A DNA stretch of 64,000 bases from CADCVW01 sp964251385 (GCA_964251385.1 CAXUJK010000004.1:107088-171087), one strand, 5' to 3'; positions 8,586 to 18,582 are shown, counted from the stretch's first letter. A program made the numbers and translations. Notes: generated by a model from the sequence alone, not told the origin.

Positions 8586-9464
8586 CTAGTCCTGCCGCGC
8601 CGCCGATCCCCAGGCCATCCGCGCCCAGAGCCGCCTAGTTTCCGGCGCGCTCGCCAACCAGTTCTGCGTCTGGTTGTCGTCGACGAGCAGGTTCTCCTGG
8701 CCACCCTGCCGAAACGTCCCGCTTCGCGGCCAATCGGGAAGCGCGTACCCGCGGCCGTCCTTCCCTACGATCAGGGTTTTCAGTCCCATTCTTTGTACTT
8801 GCCGCGTGAGGCCGCTCCGACCGCTCTCGAAGCGGTAGATGTCCATCTTCTTGCGCATCGGCCAGATGCGGATCCTGACCAGGACGTCGCGCCTGACGAG
8901 CAACGCGTTGGTTCTCAGGTGGCCATTGGGAAACGAGGGAAACCGGGCGAGGTAGCGAAGATCGCGCAAGCCGATGAGCCTACGCACATGATCGCGCCAC
9001 CCGGCCGGTCCGCCGAACAGGCTCGTGCGCACGAGGGGTTCGTACCCAAGTTGCGATCGGTTGCGGACGAGAGTGTCGTAGAAACTCTCGTAGGATCCCG
9101 TCGCCCCAACAAGACCGACACCCTCTTCGAGCAGGTGAGCATGCATCTTTCGCAGCCAGTCGCGATCTTTCAGGACGCTGTAGGAATTGAGGAAGCAGAA
9201 CGCGGAATAGGTGGTGGATAACGCAACTTTTATGAAGGTGTCGACGTCGTAGCCGTCGTCGGAAACCCGCACGATCTCGTGTGGACGCGCGCCGAGCAGA
9301 TCGATGCAGGGTCTCGCCTCATCGTCATTGCCGAAGCCCTTCAGGATGACGACAAGCGCATGATCCAGGCCGCCCGGATGCTCGTCGTACGAAGCGAGGA
9401 ACCGTTGCAGAGGTTCGATCCCGTTGCTCGCCCTAACGAGGTGGAGTACGGCCAAATTTGTCAC
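8586..9464 (-). CDS. Glycosyltransferase-like protein
   Basis: A 292-residue protein that resembles GT-A enzymes only loosely: an N-terminal LAVLHLVRASNGIEPLQRFL, then ALVVILKGF, a DDGYDVDTF segment and YSAFCFLNSYSVLKDRDWL, where a DXD would usually lie. No standard DXD is present, so activity is uncertain. The GTG at 9462-9464 is chosen because GGGGAGG precedes it by 7 bases; the frame remains open to 9656 but that part looks non-coding. It converges on the GT2 gene (28 bases between their ends) and probably belongs to the same glycan pathway. Confidence 0.6.
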   Translation of the reverse strand: MTNLAVLHLVRASNGIEPLQRFLASYDEHPGGLDHALVVILKGFGNDDEARPCIDLLGARPHEIVRVSDDGYDVDTFIKVALSTTYSAFCFLNSYSVLKDRDWLRKMHAHLLEEGVGLVGATGSYESFYDTLVRNRSQLGYEPLVRTSLFGGPAGWRDHVRRLIGLRDLRYLARFPSFPNGHLRTNALLVRRDVLVRIRIWPMRKKMDIYRFESGRSGLTRQVQRMGLKTLIVGKDGRGYALPDWPRSGTFRQGGQENLLVDDNQTQNWLASAPETRRLWARMAWGSAARQD

Positions 9465-9640
9465 GCACGAGCCTCCCCATGATATGGTCGGGTTAACCCC
9501 GTCGTGTTTAGGGTCAAGGCCGAACCCTGTATCTTGCAAGAAGTGCCGACCGTTGCGGCTTTGCGTCGCCATCCGCCTTTGACCCGACCTGAGCTTACGT
9601 TTGCAGCACGGCAAAACTGAGCTATGCGCCCAGGCCGAGT

Positions 9641-10456
9641 ATGCAAGCGACCACAAAAGGGCAATCGATGAACTGGGAAATCTACGAGGGTTCTATAATC
9701 CAACGACTGCCCCGAATTGCGCAGCCCGTCGCCTTGATCGCACGAAACCTGAAAGCGTTCGCGGGCGCGGACAAAGATGCAGTGATCAGACCTGCCGGAA
9801 CTGTCGATGGCATAACCACTATTCATAACGACTCTTTTATAGATACCCCTCGGTTTAAGAATGCATATGCACGCGCGGTTGTGGCGGGAGGCTTTGACTA
9901 CGGCATTCCTTACAGGGTCCATCAAGCTCTCTGGTGCAGCAGGATCGCGCAGAAGCTGGAAGGGGATTTCGTTGAGTTGGGCACTGGCAGAGGGTTCATG
10001 ATGTCGGCGGTTCTCGCGGATTACACTAACTGGGCGTCTTCTAATCGTTCCCTTCACTTGTTTGACACGTTTTCTTCTTCATTCACTGGAAAAGACGGAG
10101 TACAAAGCTCAGATGACGAGCCAAGCCCCTTTTACGCACGCTCCGTAGATGAAGTTCGTTCAAACTTTAGTGAGTGGTCACGCGTAGTCCTTCATCAGGG
10201 TGATTTATTCGAGACTCTGCCCAAAGGGCGTTTGGGAAAAGTAGCTTTTCTGCATGTAGACTTAAACTACTATAAACCGGAAGTGTTTGGCATTCGCACA
10301 ATATGGCCGCTGATTCCAAAGGGGGGTGTTATCTTACTAGATGATTATGCTTACAACGGTTATGAGCAACAATATGCAGCGATAAATGAGCTAGCTGAGG
10401 AGCTTCATTTCGATGTTCTGTCGACACCTACCGGACAGGGAATTATCATAAAATAG
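9641..10456 (+). CDS. SAM-dependent methyltransferase, TylF/MycF type
   Basis: A 271-residue protein with FVELGTGRGFMMSAVL (SAM-binding motif I, about residue 110), LHLFDTFSSSF, LHVDLNYYKPE and ILLDDYAYNGYEQQ. The paired acidic residues and DDY are typical of the Mg-dependent TylF/macrocin O-methyltransferase family, which methylates sugar hydroxyls. A role in decorating a surface sugar is inferred from the neighbours. Base composition is clearly more AT-rich than in the surrounding genes, a sign of separate acquisition. An alternative start, ATG at 9668, follows an AAAGGGCAA ribosome-site-like stretch. Confidence 0.8.
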   Translation: MQATTKGQSMNWEIYEGSIIQRLPRIAQPVALIARNLKAFAGADKDAVIRPAGTVDGITTIHNDSFIDTPRFKNAYARAVVAGGFDYGIPYRVHQALWCSRIAQKLEGDFVELGTGRGFMMSAVLADYTNWASSNRSLHLFDTFSSSFTGKDGVQSSDDEPSPFYARSVDEVRSNFSEWSRVVLHQGDLFETLPKGRLGKVAFLHVDLNYYKPEVFGIRTIWPLIPKGGVILLDDYAYNGYEQQYAAINELAEELHFDVLSTPTGQGIIIK

Positions 10457-10557
10457 TAACCGTGCTTTATCGTTATCGATTTAGCTCAGGCGACGGCACG
10501 ATCCGGTATTCGCTTTTCTGTTGGGTTGCATCCCACGCTCACCGGAGCGGATAAGTC

Positions 10558-12024
10558 GTGTCTGTCGCCAAAGCTACGAGTGCGGGCGCGTGGAGCGCGC
10601 TGGACATCGTGTTGCGTCAAGTCGTCCAATTCGGCGTTTCCGTTCTTCTTGCGCGTCTGCTCAGCCCGGATGATTTCGGCATCATCGCAATCATCGGCTT
10701 CTTCAGTAGTCTGTCGATCGTCTTCGTCCAAGGTGGACTGACCTTGGCGCTGGTCCAACGTACCGAGACGACCCACGATCAGGAAAACGCGGTCTTTTGG
10801 ACCAATTTATGTGCCGGCGTGCTGTTCGCCCTTCTCATCATCGTCGTAGCGCCTACCGTGGCGTCGTTCTACGAGTATCCCGTGCTTTCTGCGCTGATGT
10901 ACGTCGCCGCCGCGCAGGTCGTCCTGTCGGCATTCGGCGCGGTGCACACTGCCTTGCTGACCCGATCGCTGCGCTTCGACCTGCTGACGCGCACCGGCAT
11001 CCTGTCGTCTTTGAGTTCGGCGGCCGCGGCGACTTGGGCGGCGCTGGCCGGCTGGGGCGTGTGGGCGCTCGCGGTTCAACTGATCGTCACGGCCCTCGTC
11101 GGAACGATCGCCTTGTGGTGGGTCAGCGACTGGCGACCGACTTGGCGGACGCGGTTCGGCACTATTCGCAATCTATACCGCTTCGGATTTCACCTGAGCG
11201 TATCGAGCATTCTTGAAGTCTTACATGCGCACGGGTTCACGCTCGTAATTGCCAAAATCTACGGTCCGACCGAACTGGGCTACCTCGCGCGCGCCGCCAA
11301 TACGCAGTCACTGCCGACGGGGATCATCTCGCAAATCATCGCGCGCACCGCCTTACCCCTTCTTTCCGCGCGCGCGGATGATCGAGACGCGCTGCTGCGC
11401 GGCTTTCGCGCCGCCGTAAGCCTAGCCATGCTGCTCAGCGTGCCGCTGATGGCCGGATTGGCCGTCCTGTCGGACCTTGTCATCTTTGTCGTGTTTGGTG
11501 AGAAATGGATGCCCGCCGCCCCCGTGCTAAAGCTGCTCGCAATCAGCGGAATTGTGGCACCTCTTCACGTCCTGAACCTGCAACTGTTGCTTGCCGTCGG
11601 CGACTCCAGAAGTTACCTCAAGTTGGAAATTTATAAGAAAATCGCGAGCGTCGCTTGCATAGGGGTCGGCTGCTTCTTCGGGATCATAGGGGTCGCATAC
11701 TCCATCCTCCTGCTCACCTTAATATCCTTCGTCATCAACGCACGTCCGGCTGAGGCATCGATCGGCTACGGGCCCGTGCGGCAGCTGATCGACCTGCGCG
11801 GCATCGCGGCGGCCGCTCTGTTCATGTCGGCCGGGGTCTACGGGCTGAAGTCCGTGATCGTATTGCCTCCATTGCCGTTGCTGGCGGTCCTCGTCGCCGC
11901 CGGCGGCCTGCTCTACCTTGCGTTCGGCCTGGCTTTCCGCGTTCGCGCTTTTTCCGAAGCGCTTGCGCTCGTCGCCGATGTCCTACACCGCCGTCCGGCC
12001 TTCCTCCGACGAAGCCCTGGTTAG
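10558..12024 (+). CDS. Polysaccharide flippase (Wzx/MOP superfamily)
   Basis: A 488-residue polytopic membrane protein opening with VAKATSAGAWSALDIVLRQ and VQFGVSVLLARLLSPDDFGI, the signature of oligosaccharide flippases of the MOP superfamily. About 12-14 hydrophobic segments are visible, including FSSLSIVFVQGGLTLALVQR and SVACIGVGCFFGIIGVAYSI. It should move lipid-linked oligosaccharide units across the inner membrane. The GTG start at 10558 has GGAGCGG at suitable spacing. Neighbouring glycosyltransferases and methyltransferases supply likely substrate-building enzymes; no Wzy polymerase is visible. Confidence 0.88.
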   Translation: MSVAKATSAGAWSALDIVLRQVVQFGVSVLLARLLSPDDFGIIAIIGFFSSLSIVFVQGGLTLALVQRTETTHDQENAVFWTNLCAGVLFALLIIVVAPTVASFYEYPVLSALMYVAAAQVVLSAFGAVHTALLTRSLRFDLLTRTGILSSLSSAAAATWAALAGWGVWALAVQLIVTALVGTIALWWVSDWRPTWRTRFGTIRNLYRFGFHLSVSSILEVLHAHGFTLVIAKIYGPTELGYLARAANTQSLPTGIISQIIARTALPLLSARADDRDALLRGFRAAVSLAMLLSVPLMAGLAVLSDLVIFVVFGEKWMPAAPVLKLLAISGIVAPLHVLNLQLLLAVGDSRSYLKLEIYKKIASVACIGVGCFFGIIGVAYSILLLTLISFVINARPAEASIGYGPVRQLIDLRGIAAAALFMSAGVYGLKSVIVLPPLPLLAVLVAAGGLLYLAFGLAFRVRAFSEALALVADVLHRRPAFLRRSPG

Positions 12025-12030
12025 AACGAG

Positions 12031-12843
12031 TTACCGGTACAGCGGCGCCACGTCGGACGGCAGGCTCAGCCGGCCGGGCACCTGTATAAAGGCGGGGCGG
12101 GCTTTACGCTTCTTCTCGATGACGACGATCGAATCGTAGACATAGATGCCGGCGATCTCCTGCTTGGCAGGCGTCGAGGTCGGCCGGCTGTGATACCAGG
12201 CGTGCATATCGTCGATCATGTCCTTGACACGCTCGAGACCGGTACCGGCGACCCTGTATCCGCCGCCGAAATCCCCCCAATACGAAGTATGCAGATCCTC
12301 GATCACGTAGAGGCCGCCGTCCTTGAGCAGCGGGAACAGCGTCCGGAAGCTGGCTTCCTGGTGCGCCGCAACGTGGGATCCGTCATCCAGGATGAGATCG
12401 GGTGCGCCCATTTCGTCGATGACGCCGCGCAGGAAGACCGGATCGTCCTGGGAGCCGATCCGAACCCGGGTGCCGGGCGTCTCGTACGCCCTGCACTGGG
12501 GATCGATGTCGACGCCCCAAATCGCCGCCTCCGGGCCGAAATAGCTGCGCCACATCTCGAGCGAGCCGCCCTTGTACACACCGATTTCGAGGAAGTTCAG
12601 CTTCGTGTCGCGGAACTGCGCAAAATGCTTCTCGTAGACGTCGAGGTAGTGGAGCCACTTATCCACCAACCGGTCCTTGGGTCCGAAGAAGACGTCTGCG
12701 AGAGCGCCATCATGGTCTTTCGCGACCTGGTCCCGAACCGCTGGATCCAGGCGGTACTCCTCGAACTTCACGGGCTCTCCTGTGGCAGGTGCCGGGAACA
12801 ACCTGGTTCCGATCTTTTGCGCTAGGGTCTTGAGCGTCACCAA
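12031..12843 (-). CDS. Class I SAM-dependent methyltransferase (CmcI-like)
   Basis: A 270-residue protein with LNFLEIGVYKGGSLEMW (motif I), IWGVDIDPQC (motif II), APDLILDDGSHVAAHQ and LKDGGLYVIEDLHTSYWGD, a pattern shared with CmcI-type and polysaccharide-modifying methyltransferases. The substrate is likely a sugar or lipid-linked glycan, inferred from context. The start is TTG at 12843 or GTG at 12840; AAGGACG upstream fits the TTG spacing slightly better. It follows the RmlC-like gene on the same strand by 67 bases and is probably co-transcribed. Its 3' end is 6 bases from the convergent flippase gene. Confidence 0.82.
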   Translation of the reverse strand: MVTLKTLAQKIGTRLFPAPATGEPVKFEEYRLDPAVRDQVAKDHDGALADVFFGPKDRLVDKWLHYLDVYEKHFAQFRDTKLNFLEIGVYKGGSLEMWRSYFGPEAAIWGVDIDPQCRAYETPGTRVRIGSQDDPVFLRGVIDEMGAPDLILDDGSHVAAHQEASFRTLFPLLKDGGLYVIEDLHTSYWGDFGGGYRVAGTGLERVKDMIDDMHAWYHSRPTSTPAKQEIAGIYVYDSIVVIEKKRKARPAFIQVPGRLSLPSDVAPLYR

Positions 12844-12910
12844 CGCGATCGTCCTTCAGGTTCCGGGGTCGGGGGGCCTTACCATCTCAGGCCATTCGGA
12901 CAAGCGCGGC

Positions 12911-13474
12911 TCAGCGCTCCGGATGTTCGGCGTTGAAAACGAAGGGACTTTCGTACGCCGCGAGAGCGGGAAGGGCCGCGTCGCGCGCCGACAGGATCGG
13001 TGCTTCAACGGGCCAATCGCAGCCGAACTCGTTCCAGGATATGCCGGCATCGTTCGCGGGCGCGAAGGCGGCCCCCAGCTTGTAGAACATGGTGCACGTG
13101 TCCGTGATCGCGGCAAAGCCGTGTGCGATCCCGCTCGGAACATAGAGCCCCGCACCGTCTTCGGCGCGCAAAACGAAGCTGCGATGCTGGAGATAGGTCG
13201 GCGATCCGCGGCGAAGATCGACGAGGACGTCGAACACCTCCCCGACCACGCAGAATACCATCTTCACCTGGTCGGCGGGTGGAGTTTGGAAGTGCATTCC
13301 ACGCACTACGCCACGGCGGGAGCTTGTATGGATTTCTTCCGGCCACTCGCGCTGTAGCTTGGTGTTCGGATAATCGGGTGCGTTGTAGGTCTTGATGAAG
13401 CTTCCGCGCGCGTCAGCAAGAGCACGTGCGTGGATGAGGAGGCAGCCGGGTATATCCGTTTCCTGGAATTTCAT
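12911..13474 (-). CDS. rfbC: dTDP-4-dehydrorhamnose 3,5-epimerase family protein
   Basis: A 187-residue cupin-fold protein. RGVVRGMHFQ carries the catalytic histidine; KMVFCVVGEVFDVLVDLRRG and VPSGIAHGFAAI are diagnostic, and FYKLGAAFAPANDAGISW matches the substrate-binding end. The family epimerises dTDP-4-keto-6-deoxyhexose on the way to dTDP-rhamnose or related sugars. No rmlA, rmlB or rmlD is in the window, so donor synthesis must be completed elsewhere or the enzyme makes a different deoxysugar. The ATG at 13472-13474 has AGGA about 6 bases upstream; the TTG five codons earlier is less likely. Confidence 0.85.
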   Translation of the reverse strand: MKFQETDIPGCLLIHARALADARGSFIKTYNAPDYPNTKLQREWPEEIHTSSRRGVVRGMHFQTPPADQVKMVFCVVGEVFDVLVDLRRGSPTYLQHRSFVLRAEDGAGLYVPSGIAHGFAAITDTCTMFYKLGAAFAPANDAGISWNEFGCDWPVEAPILSARDAALPALAAYESPFVFNAEHPER

Positions 13475-13809
13475 CGGTATTCCTATCAATCGTATTTCTG
13501 GAGATGTGGCGAGAGGGAAAGTTCAGGATTCGAGCCGGACCCTGTAGAGTGTCTTGACCGACTACCCAAAGCGCCCAAGGGTTCCGAGGAGCCTATCGAG
13601 CGAGGGGCTGCCAAACATTTGCGAGGCTCTTTGTGAAAGCAGTGCCATCCTAGCCAACGACGGTTTGCGCGCAACCGCGGATCGATGTCTGGATCGATGT
13701 TTCGTGGCCAAGCTAGTGTTAACATGGGTGACCAAGGTCGCTACTGCGAGTTCCGCGAGGTTATTGCTGCCTTTTGATTGTCTTGCCGTCGACAAGGGGC
13801 ACGGGAGTT
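13475..13809. other. Intergenic region between divergent rfbC-like and exporter genes
   Basis: A stretch of 335 bases without a supportable gene. It must hold promoters for the minus-strand rfbC-methyltransferase pair and the plus-strand type I secretion genes. A short direct repeat, GGATCGATGTC followed by GGATCGATGTT, lies at 13679-13702. No convincing -35/-10 pair or terminator was found. Confidence 0.5.
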
Positions 13810-15980
13810 ATGACGGAGGGCCGAGGTTTAGGTGTTGACGCGGCGCAGCGGGTCACAACAGATCCGGCGCTGTCGTGTTTCATCCTCTTAGCTCAGTTCC
13901 TCGGTGTTCCAGCCGATCCGCGGCAGATTGCGCACGACCGCGGCAAAGGCGATGATCCGTATTCGCTCGAAGATCTGTCACGCATAGCGAAGCGTATAGG
14001 TCTCATAGGGCGCATCAGACGATGTGAGGCGCAAGAGCTGTCCAGATTGCCGCTGCCCGCGCTGGCGCAGCTCACCGACGGCGACGCGGCACTAGTTCTC
14101 AAGATCGAGGAAAGCTCGGTAGACCCGCGCGTGCTGGTTCAGTTTGCCGATCGCGAACGGCCGGAGGTCTGGACCGCCGCCGAGCTGGCGGGTCGCTTCG
14201 CCGGTCGCGTCCTCGTGATGACTGCGCGCGAGCAGATGGCGGGAGCGACGCGGCCGTTCGACATAAGCTGGTTCATTCCCGCGCTGGTCAAGTACCGCCG
14301 CCCGTTGCGCGATGTACTGATCGCCTCCTTCTTTCTGCAGCTGATGGGGCTGGTCTCGCCCATCTTCTTCCAGCTCGTCATAGACAAAGTGTTGGTCCAC
14401 CAATCGTTGACGACGCTCGACGTGCTGGCGATCGCCTTGCGGTTATCTTGATCTGGGAAACCGCGCTCTCCGGCCTTCGCAACTGGCTTTTCGCGCACAG
14501 CACCAATCGCGTCGATGCTGAGCTGAGCGCCCGCATGTTCCGGCATTTGCTTAACCTGCCGCTCTCATACTTCGAGGCGCGCCGGGTGGGCGACAGCATT
14601 GCGCGCGTGCGGGAGCTGGAAAGCATACGCGAGTTCCTGACATCCAACGCGATCACCGTCGTCATCGACCTGTTCTTCACGATCGTATTTTTCGCGGTGA
14701 TGTACATTTACAGCCCCATGCTGACGCTGATCGTGCTTCTGTCGATCCCGATTTACGCCGCGATATCGATCTTCATCACACCGCCGTTGCGCGCGCGCCT
14801 GGACGAGAAGTTCAGGCGTGGCGCGGAGAACCAATCCTTCCTCGTCGAAACGGTGACGGGGATCGGCACGCTCAAGGCGATGGCGGTCGAGCCCCAGATG
14901 CGGGATCGTTGGGAGAAGCAGTTCGCGGGCTATACGCAGACGGGCTTCTCCGTCGCCAAGCTCGCGAACTGGGGCAATCACCTCATCCAGCTCGTCTCGA
15001 AGCTGACGACGGTCTTCATCCTCTACTTCGGCGCGAAGGCGGTCATTGCGGGCGACTTGACGGTGGGATCGCTCGTCGCGTTCAACATGCTTTCAGGCCG
15101 GGTGGCCGCACCGATCCTGCGCTTGTCACAGCTTTGGCAGGATTTTCAGCAGGTACGCATCTCCGTCGACCGGTTGGGCGACGTCCTGAACTCGCCCGCA
15201 GAGCCCGAGCACAATCCCAACCGCGCAAGCCTCCCGACGGTCAAAGGCCATGTCGAGTTCGACAAGGTCCGCTTCCGCTACCGCGCCGACGCGCCAGAGG
15301 CTTTGCGCGGGGTGAGCCTGAAGATCGCCGCCGGCGAGATGCTCGGCATCGTCGGCCCCTCGGGTTCTGGCAAATCGACGTTGACCAAGCTGGTCCAGCG
15401 CCTCTACGTCCCCGAACAAGGCCGCGTGCTGATCGACGGCGTCGACTTGGCCCTTGTCGATCCGGCATGGCTGCGGCGACAGATCGGAGTGGTGCTCCAG
15501 GAGAATATCCTGTTCAATCGCACGGTGCGGGAAAACATCGCGCTCAGCGATCCCACGCTGCCGATGGAGGCTGTGCTCGCGGCCGCACAGCTCGCCGGAG
15601 CGCACGAGTTCATCCTGTCTCTGACGCACGGCTATGACACGGTCATCGACGAGCGCGGCGGCAATCTGTCCGGCGGTCAGCGGCAACGATTGGCCATCGC
15701 GCGCGCGCTCGTCGGCGATCCCCGCATCCTCATCCTGGACGAGGCGACTTCGGCGCTGGACGCGGAAAGCGAGGAGGTCATCCAGACCAACCTCAGGATG
15801 ATCGCCAACGGCCGCACGGTGATCATCATCGCCCACCGCCTGTCCGCGGTCCGGCAGTGCCACCGCATCATCACGGTCGAGGCGGGCACCATCACCGAGG
15901 AAGGCAGCCACGACGTCTTGCTCAAGAACGGCGGCCGCTACGCCGACCTCTACCGGCGTCAGATGGGGCTCGCCGCATGA
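13810..15980 (+). pseudogene. Type I secretion exporter ATPase (HlyB/RtxB type), frameshifted
   Basis: Two overlapping reading frames (up to 14451 and from about 14439) together encode one HlyB-type protein of about 723 residues. The first carries a C39-like domain without the catalytic Cys-Gly-Pro, plus FIPALVKYRRPLRDVLIASF. The second carries the remaining membrane helices, Walker A GPSGSGKST, signature LSGGQRQR and Walker B ILILDEATSALD. The frames join if one base is restored near 14439: IAL then AVILIWE, giving the same spacing as E. coli HlyB. The ATG at 13810 follows GGGAG. The family exports RTX proteins with an HlyD adaptor and TolC. Either a real inactivating deletion or a sequencing error; the rest of the protein is well preserved. 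Confidence 0.85.
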
Positions 15981-17415
15981 GCGTCGTCGCCGATCGGTTC
16001 CCCAACCTGACCCGCCACCTCGCCATCCTGCGCGAAGCTTGGCGGCGGGAAAACCAGGCCGACAAGGTCCGCAAGCCCATCGACGAGCACGAGTTCCTCC
16101 CCGCCGCGCTCGAGATCATGGAGACGCCGCCCAGCCCGGGTCTGCGCATCCTCATGCTGACCTTGTGCAGCTTTTTCGCGATCGCGCTTGTCTGGTCGAT
16201 CGTCGGCAAGGTCGACGTCGTCGCGGTCGCCAGCGGCAAGACGCTGCCCACCGCCAACGTCAAGACGATCCAGCCGATCGAGATCGGGGCGGTTCGCGCC
16301 ATCCACGTCCGCAACGGTCAGCGTGTGAGCAAGGGTCAGCTCCTCATCGAACTCGATCCGACTTTGGTTGGCGCGGACGAGGCGCAGGCGACGCAAGGGT
16401 TGTTGTCGTCGCGCATCGCCGAGGCGCGCAACGCGGCGCTCATTGCGCATCTCCAAGGGCGTCCTACACGTTTCGTCGCGCCCGAAGGCACTCCGCCTGC
16501 CATCGCCGAGACGCAGGAACTGCTCATCCGCAGCGCCATCGCGGAATACGAGGCGCAGCGCGCCGGTCTCATGCAGAGCCGCGCCGAACGCGAGGCGGAG
16601 CTGACCGCGTCGCAATCCGAAACAGAGAAGCTGCGCCAGACCCTGCCGCTCGTCGACCAGCAGCTCGAAGCGCGCCGCGATCTCAGCGACAAGGGCTACT
16701 TCTCCAAGCTCAAGATGCTCGAATACGAGCAGCTTCGGCTCGAGCACATCCAGAACGCCGAGATCCAGGCGAGCGTCGCGGCCAAGGCGCGCGCGGCGAT
16801 GCGCAACATCGACGCGCAGGTCGCGCAACTGCGCCAGGGGTTCGCCAAGACCGCGAGCACCGACCTGTCGACCGCGGAAGGCGAGTCGAGCATGCGCGGC
16901 GAGGAACTGCGCAATCCGAACGCCGCCGCCTGCTCCAGCAGCTGCGCTCGCCCGTCGACGGCACGGTGCAGCAGCTCGCCGTCTACACCGTCGGCGGCGT
17001 CGTCCAGCCCGCGCAAGCCCTGATGGTCATCGTGCCGTCGGGCACCGAGGTCGCGGTCGAGGCGCAGATCCTCAACAAGGACATCGGCTTCATCCGCGAA
17101 GGCCAGGCGGTGCGGGTCAAGCTGGAGGCGTTCCCGTTCACCGACTACGGCATCGTCGAAGGGGTGGTGGAGACGATCAGCCGCGACGCCATCTTAGAGG
17201 AAAGCGACAAGGCCGGCGGCAGTCGCGGCGGCGGGCTGATCTACGCGGCGCGCATCCGACTCGGGCGCAACACCATCGCCATCGGCTCGCGCCGTCAGAT
17301 CATCGGGCCGGGGCTGGCGGTGCAGGCGGAAATCAAGACGGGGGAGCGGCGGATCATCCAGTATATGCTGTCGCCGATATCCAAGGCGATGGATGAGGCT
17401 GGGCGGGAGCGGTGA
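15977..17415 (+). pseudogene. Type I secretion membrane-fusion protein (HlyD/RtxD type), frameshifted
   Basis: The start codon overlaps the exporter stop (ATGA, 15977-15980). The frame encodes a cytoplasmic N-terminus, one membrane helix (LMLTLCSFFAIALVWSIVG), a biotinyl-lipoyl-like strand (IQPIEIGAVRAIHVRNGQ) and a long coiled-coil arm, and then shifts near 16914. The C-terminal part continues in another frame with LRSPVDGTVQQLAVYTVGG, NKDIGFIREGQAVRVKLEAF and AEIKTGERRIIQYMLSP, all HlyD hallmarks. Restoring one base (ELRN then AERRRLLQQL) gives 479 residues, matching HlyD at about 478. It should bridge the exporter ATPase to an outer-membrane TolC protein; no tolC gene is in this locus. A real mutation or a sequence error, as for the neighbour. 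Confidence 0.85.
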
Positions 17416-17498
17416 GATAGAGGAAACTTTTTGATGGAGTATGGAACTTTCTTGCATCTCACCTTGACGGCTCATCGCGTGGGCTTAAGCTTTGGTCT

Positions 17499-17520
17499 AG
17501 AGGGCGCTTAGGCGTCCTCT
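17499..17520 (+). promoter_or_regulatory. Hairpin between adaptor and lipoprotein genes
   Basis: A 9-base-pair stem (arms 17499-17507 and 17512-17520, one G-T pair) with a TTAG loop lies 84 bases after the HlyD-like stop. There is no T tract after it, so it is more likely a processing or attenuation structure than an intrinsic terminator. Confidence 0.4.
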
Positions 17521-17557
17521 TGAAGCGTTCCCTCAGTGTCGTTCGGAGAGGTCCAGG

Positions 17558-18463
17558 ATGCTGGGCAAGGGACTCCAAGACCGGATCAAGCGCACGGGCG
17601 TAGCCGCGGCCCTGCTGCTGTTCCTCACGCCGCCTCTCATCGCGTGCGCTAACACATCCCATGTAGGCATCTCCCTCGCTCCAGGCGGGGCCGATGCGGA
17701 GCTTCAGGGGCTGGCGCGAAGAGCGCAGGCGGGGAACAAGCATGCGCAGTTGCAGCTAGGCATTTTGTTCGAGGAGGGTCGAGGGGTCGTCCGAGACCTG
17801 AGGCGGGCAGAGAGGCTGTACCGCTTAGCGGCAACAGATAGCGGCGGAACTAAACTAGTCCACGTACCAGTAGCCGGGCAAAATCCGCGCGTGCTTACAG
17901 TCCCGGTCAATAAGGGCGCACACATAAGCGCTCTTCCTGCGGCCCGCAAACGCTTATCATCGCTAAAGTCCAACGTTAGGCTTGATGATCTTCGACAATT
18001 TAAGACAGAAGATATTCCCATAGACTTTGAAGTACGGAAATTTATTCCTAATGTCGAATCAGCTGACTGTTTAAAAACACAAGGTTCTTCAATTGATTCT
18101 TTATCGAGAATGTTTCGTGACGGGGAGCGTCTCGCCCTTATATGTATATATAAAGAATTTACCGCCAACGATATTTTAAGTCTTTCTTCAAAATCAGACG
18201 AAGCCGCATATCTTGGTCTTTTTCAGCTTACATCCTTTGACGAGGTTTGCTCGCCGGAATTGAACACGCGTTTAGGCGTGCTCAGTAGAAACCGACTTGT
18301 CGCTGCAACAGTATCGCAAGCCTATATAGCTAAGAAGTGTAGTTCTTTATCTGTATTTGCAGCATATCTTAGTAAGGCGTTAGATCAAGGGGCCTACTAC
18401 GTTCAATACGAGCTTGAGTCTCTTGCTGGGAAGTTGCTAGAAATCCCTGAACCTCCAGAGTAA
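17558..18463 (+). CDS. Sel1-repeat lipoprotein of the RTX locus
   Basis: A 301-residue protein with a lipoprotein signal: a basic start, hydrophobic AAALLLFLTPP and lipobox LIAC with the cysteine near residue 30. Residues about 59-92 form one Sel1-like repeat (NKHAQLQLGILFEEGRG, AERLYRLAA). The remaining 200 residues match nothing I know. The N-terminal third is GC-rich and the rest noticeably AT-rich, so the gene may be a mosaic. It lies between the HlyD-like gene and the giant RTX gene on the same strand, suggesting a periplasmic or outer-membrane accessory for secretion, immunity or surface retention; this is inference from position only. Confidence 0.7.
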   Translation: MLGKGLQDRIKRTGVAAALLLFLTPPLIACANTSHVGISLAPGGADAELQGLARRAQAGNKHAQLQLGILFEEGRGVVRDLRRAERLYRLAATDSGGTKLVHVPVAGQNPRVLTVPVNKGAHISALPAARKRLSSLKSNVRLDDLRQFKTEDIPIDFEVRKFIPNVESADCLKTQGSSIDSLSRMFRDGERLALICIYKEFTANDILSLSSKSDEAAYLGLFQLTSFDEVCSPELNTRLGVLSRNRLVAATVSQAYIAKKCSSLSVFAAYLSKALDQGAYYVQYELESLAGKLLEIPEPPE

Positions 18464-18477
18464 GTTAAGGTTACGAA

Positions 18478-18582
18478 ATGCCCTCATATTATTCTATTTC
18501 TAGCGACAGGAAAAGCCTGATCCCGACGGTAAGTACCTTACCTGTCATAAAAATAGGGTCTACCCTACCACGTATTAATTGA
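18478..18582 (+). other. Small open frame that may be the true 5' end of the RTX gene
   Basis: A 34-codon frame (start MPSYYSISSDRKSLIP) begins 14 bases after the lipoprotein stop with AAGG seven bases upstream, a better start site than the TTG used for the large frame. If one T is removed at about 18579-18580, the frame runs on as LPRINESFVTALNSR straight into the giant RTX protein. It is therefore listed as a possible displaced N-terminus rather than as a gene. Confidence 0.35.

Noticed and set aside
14430..14460. Programmed ribosomal frameshift in the exporter gene
   Set aside because: No slippery heptamer or downstream pseudoknot was apparent, and a second, unrelated shift in the next gene argues for mutation or sequence error.
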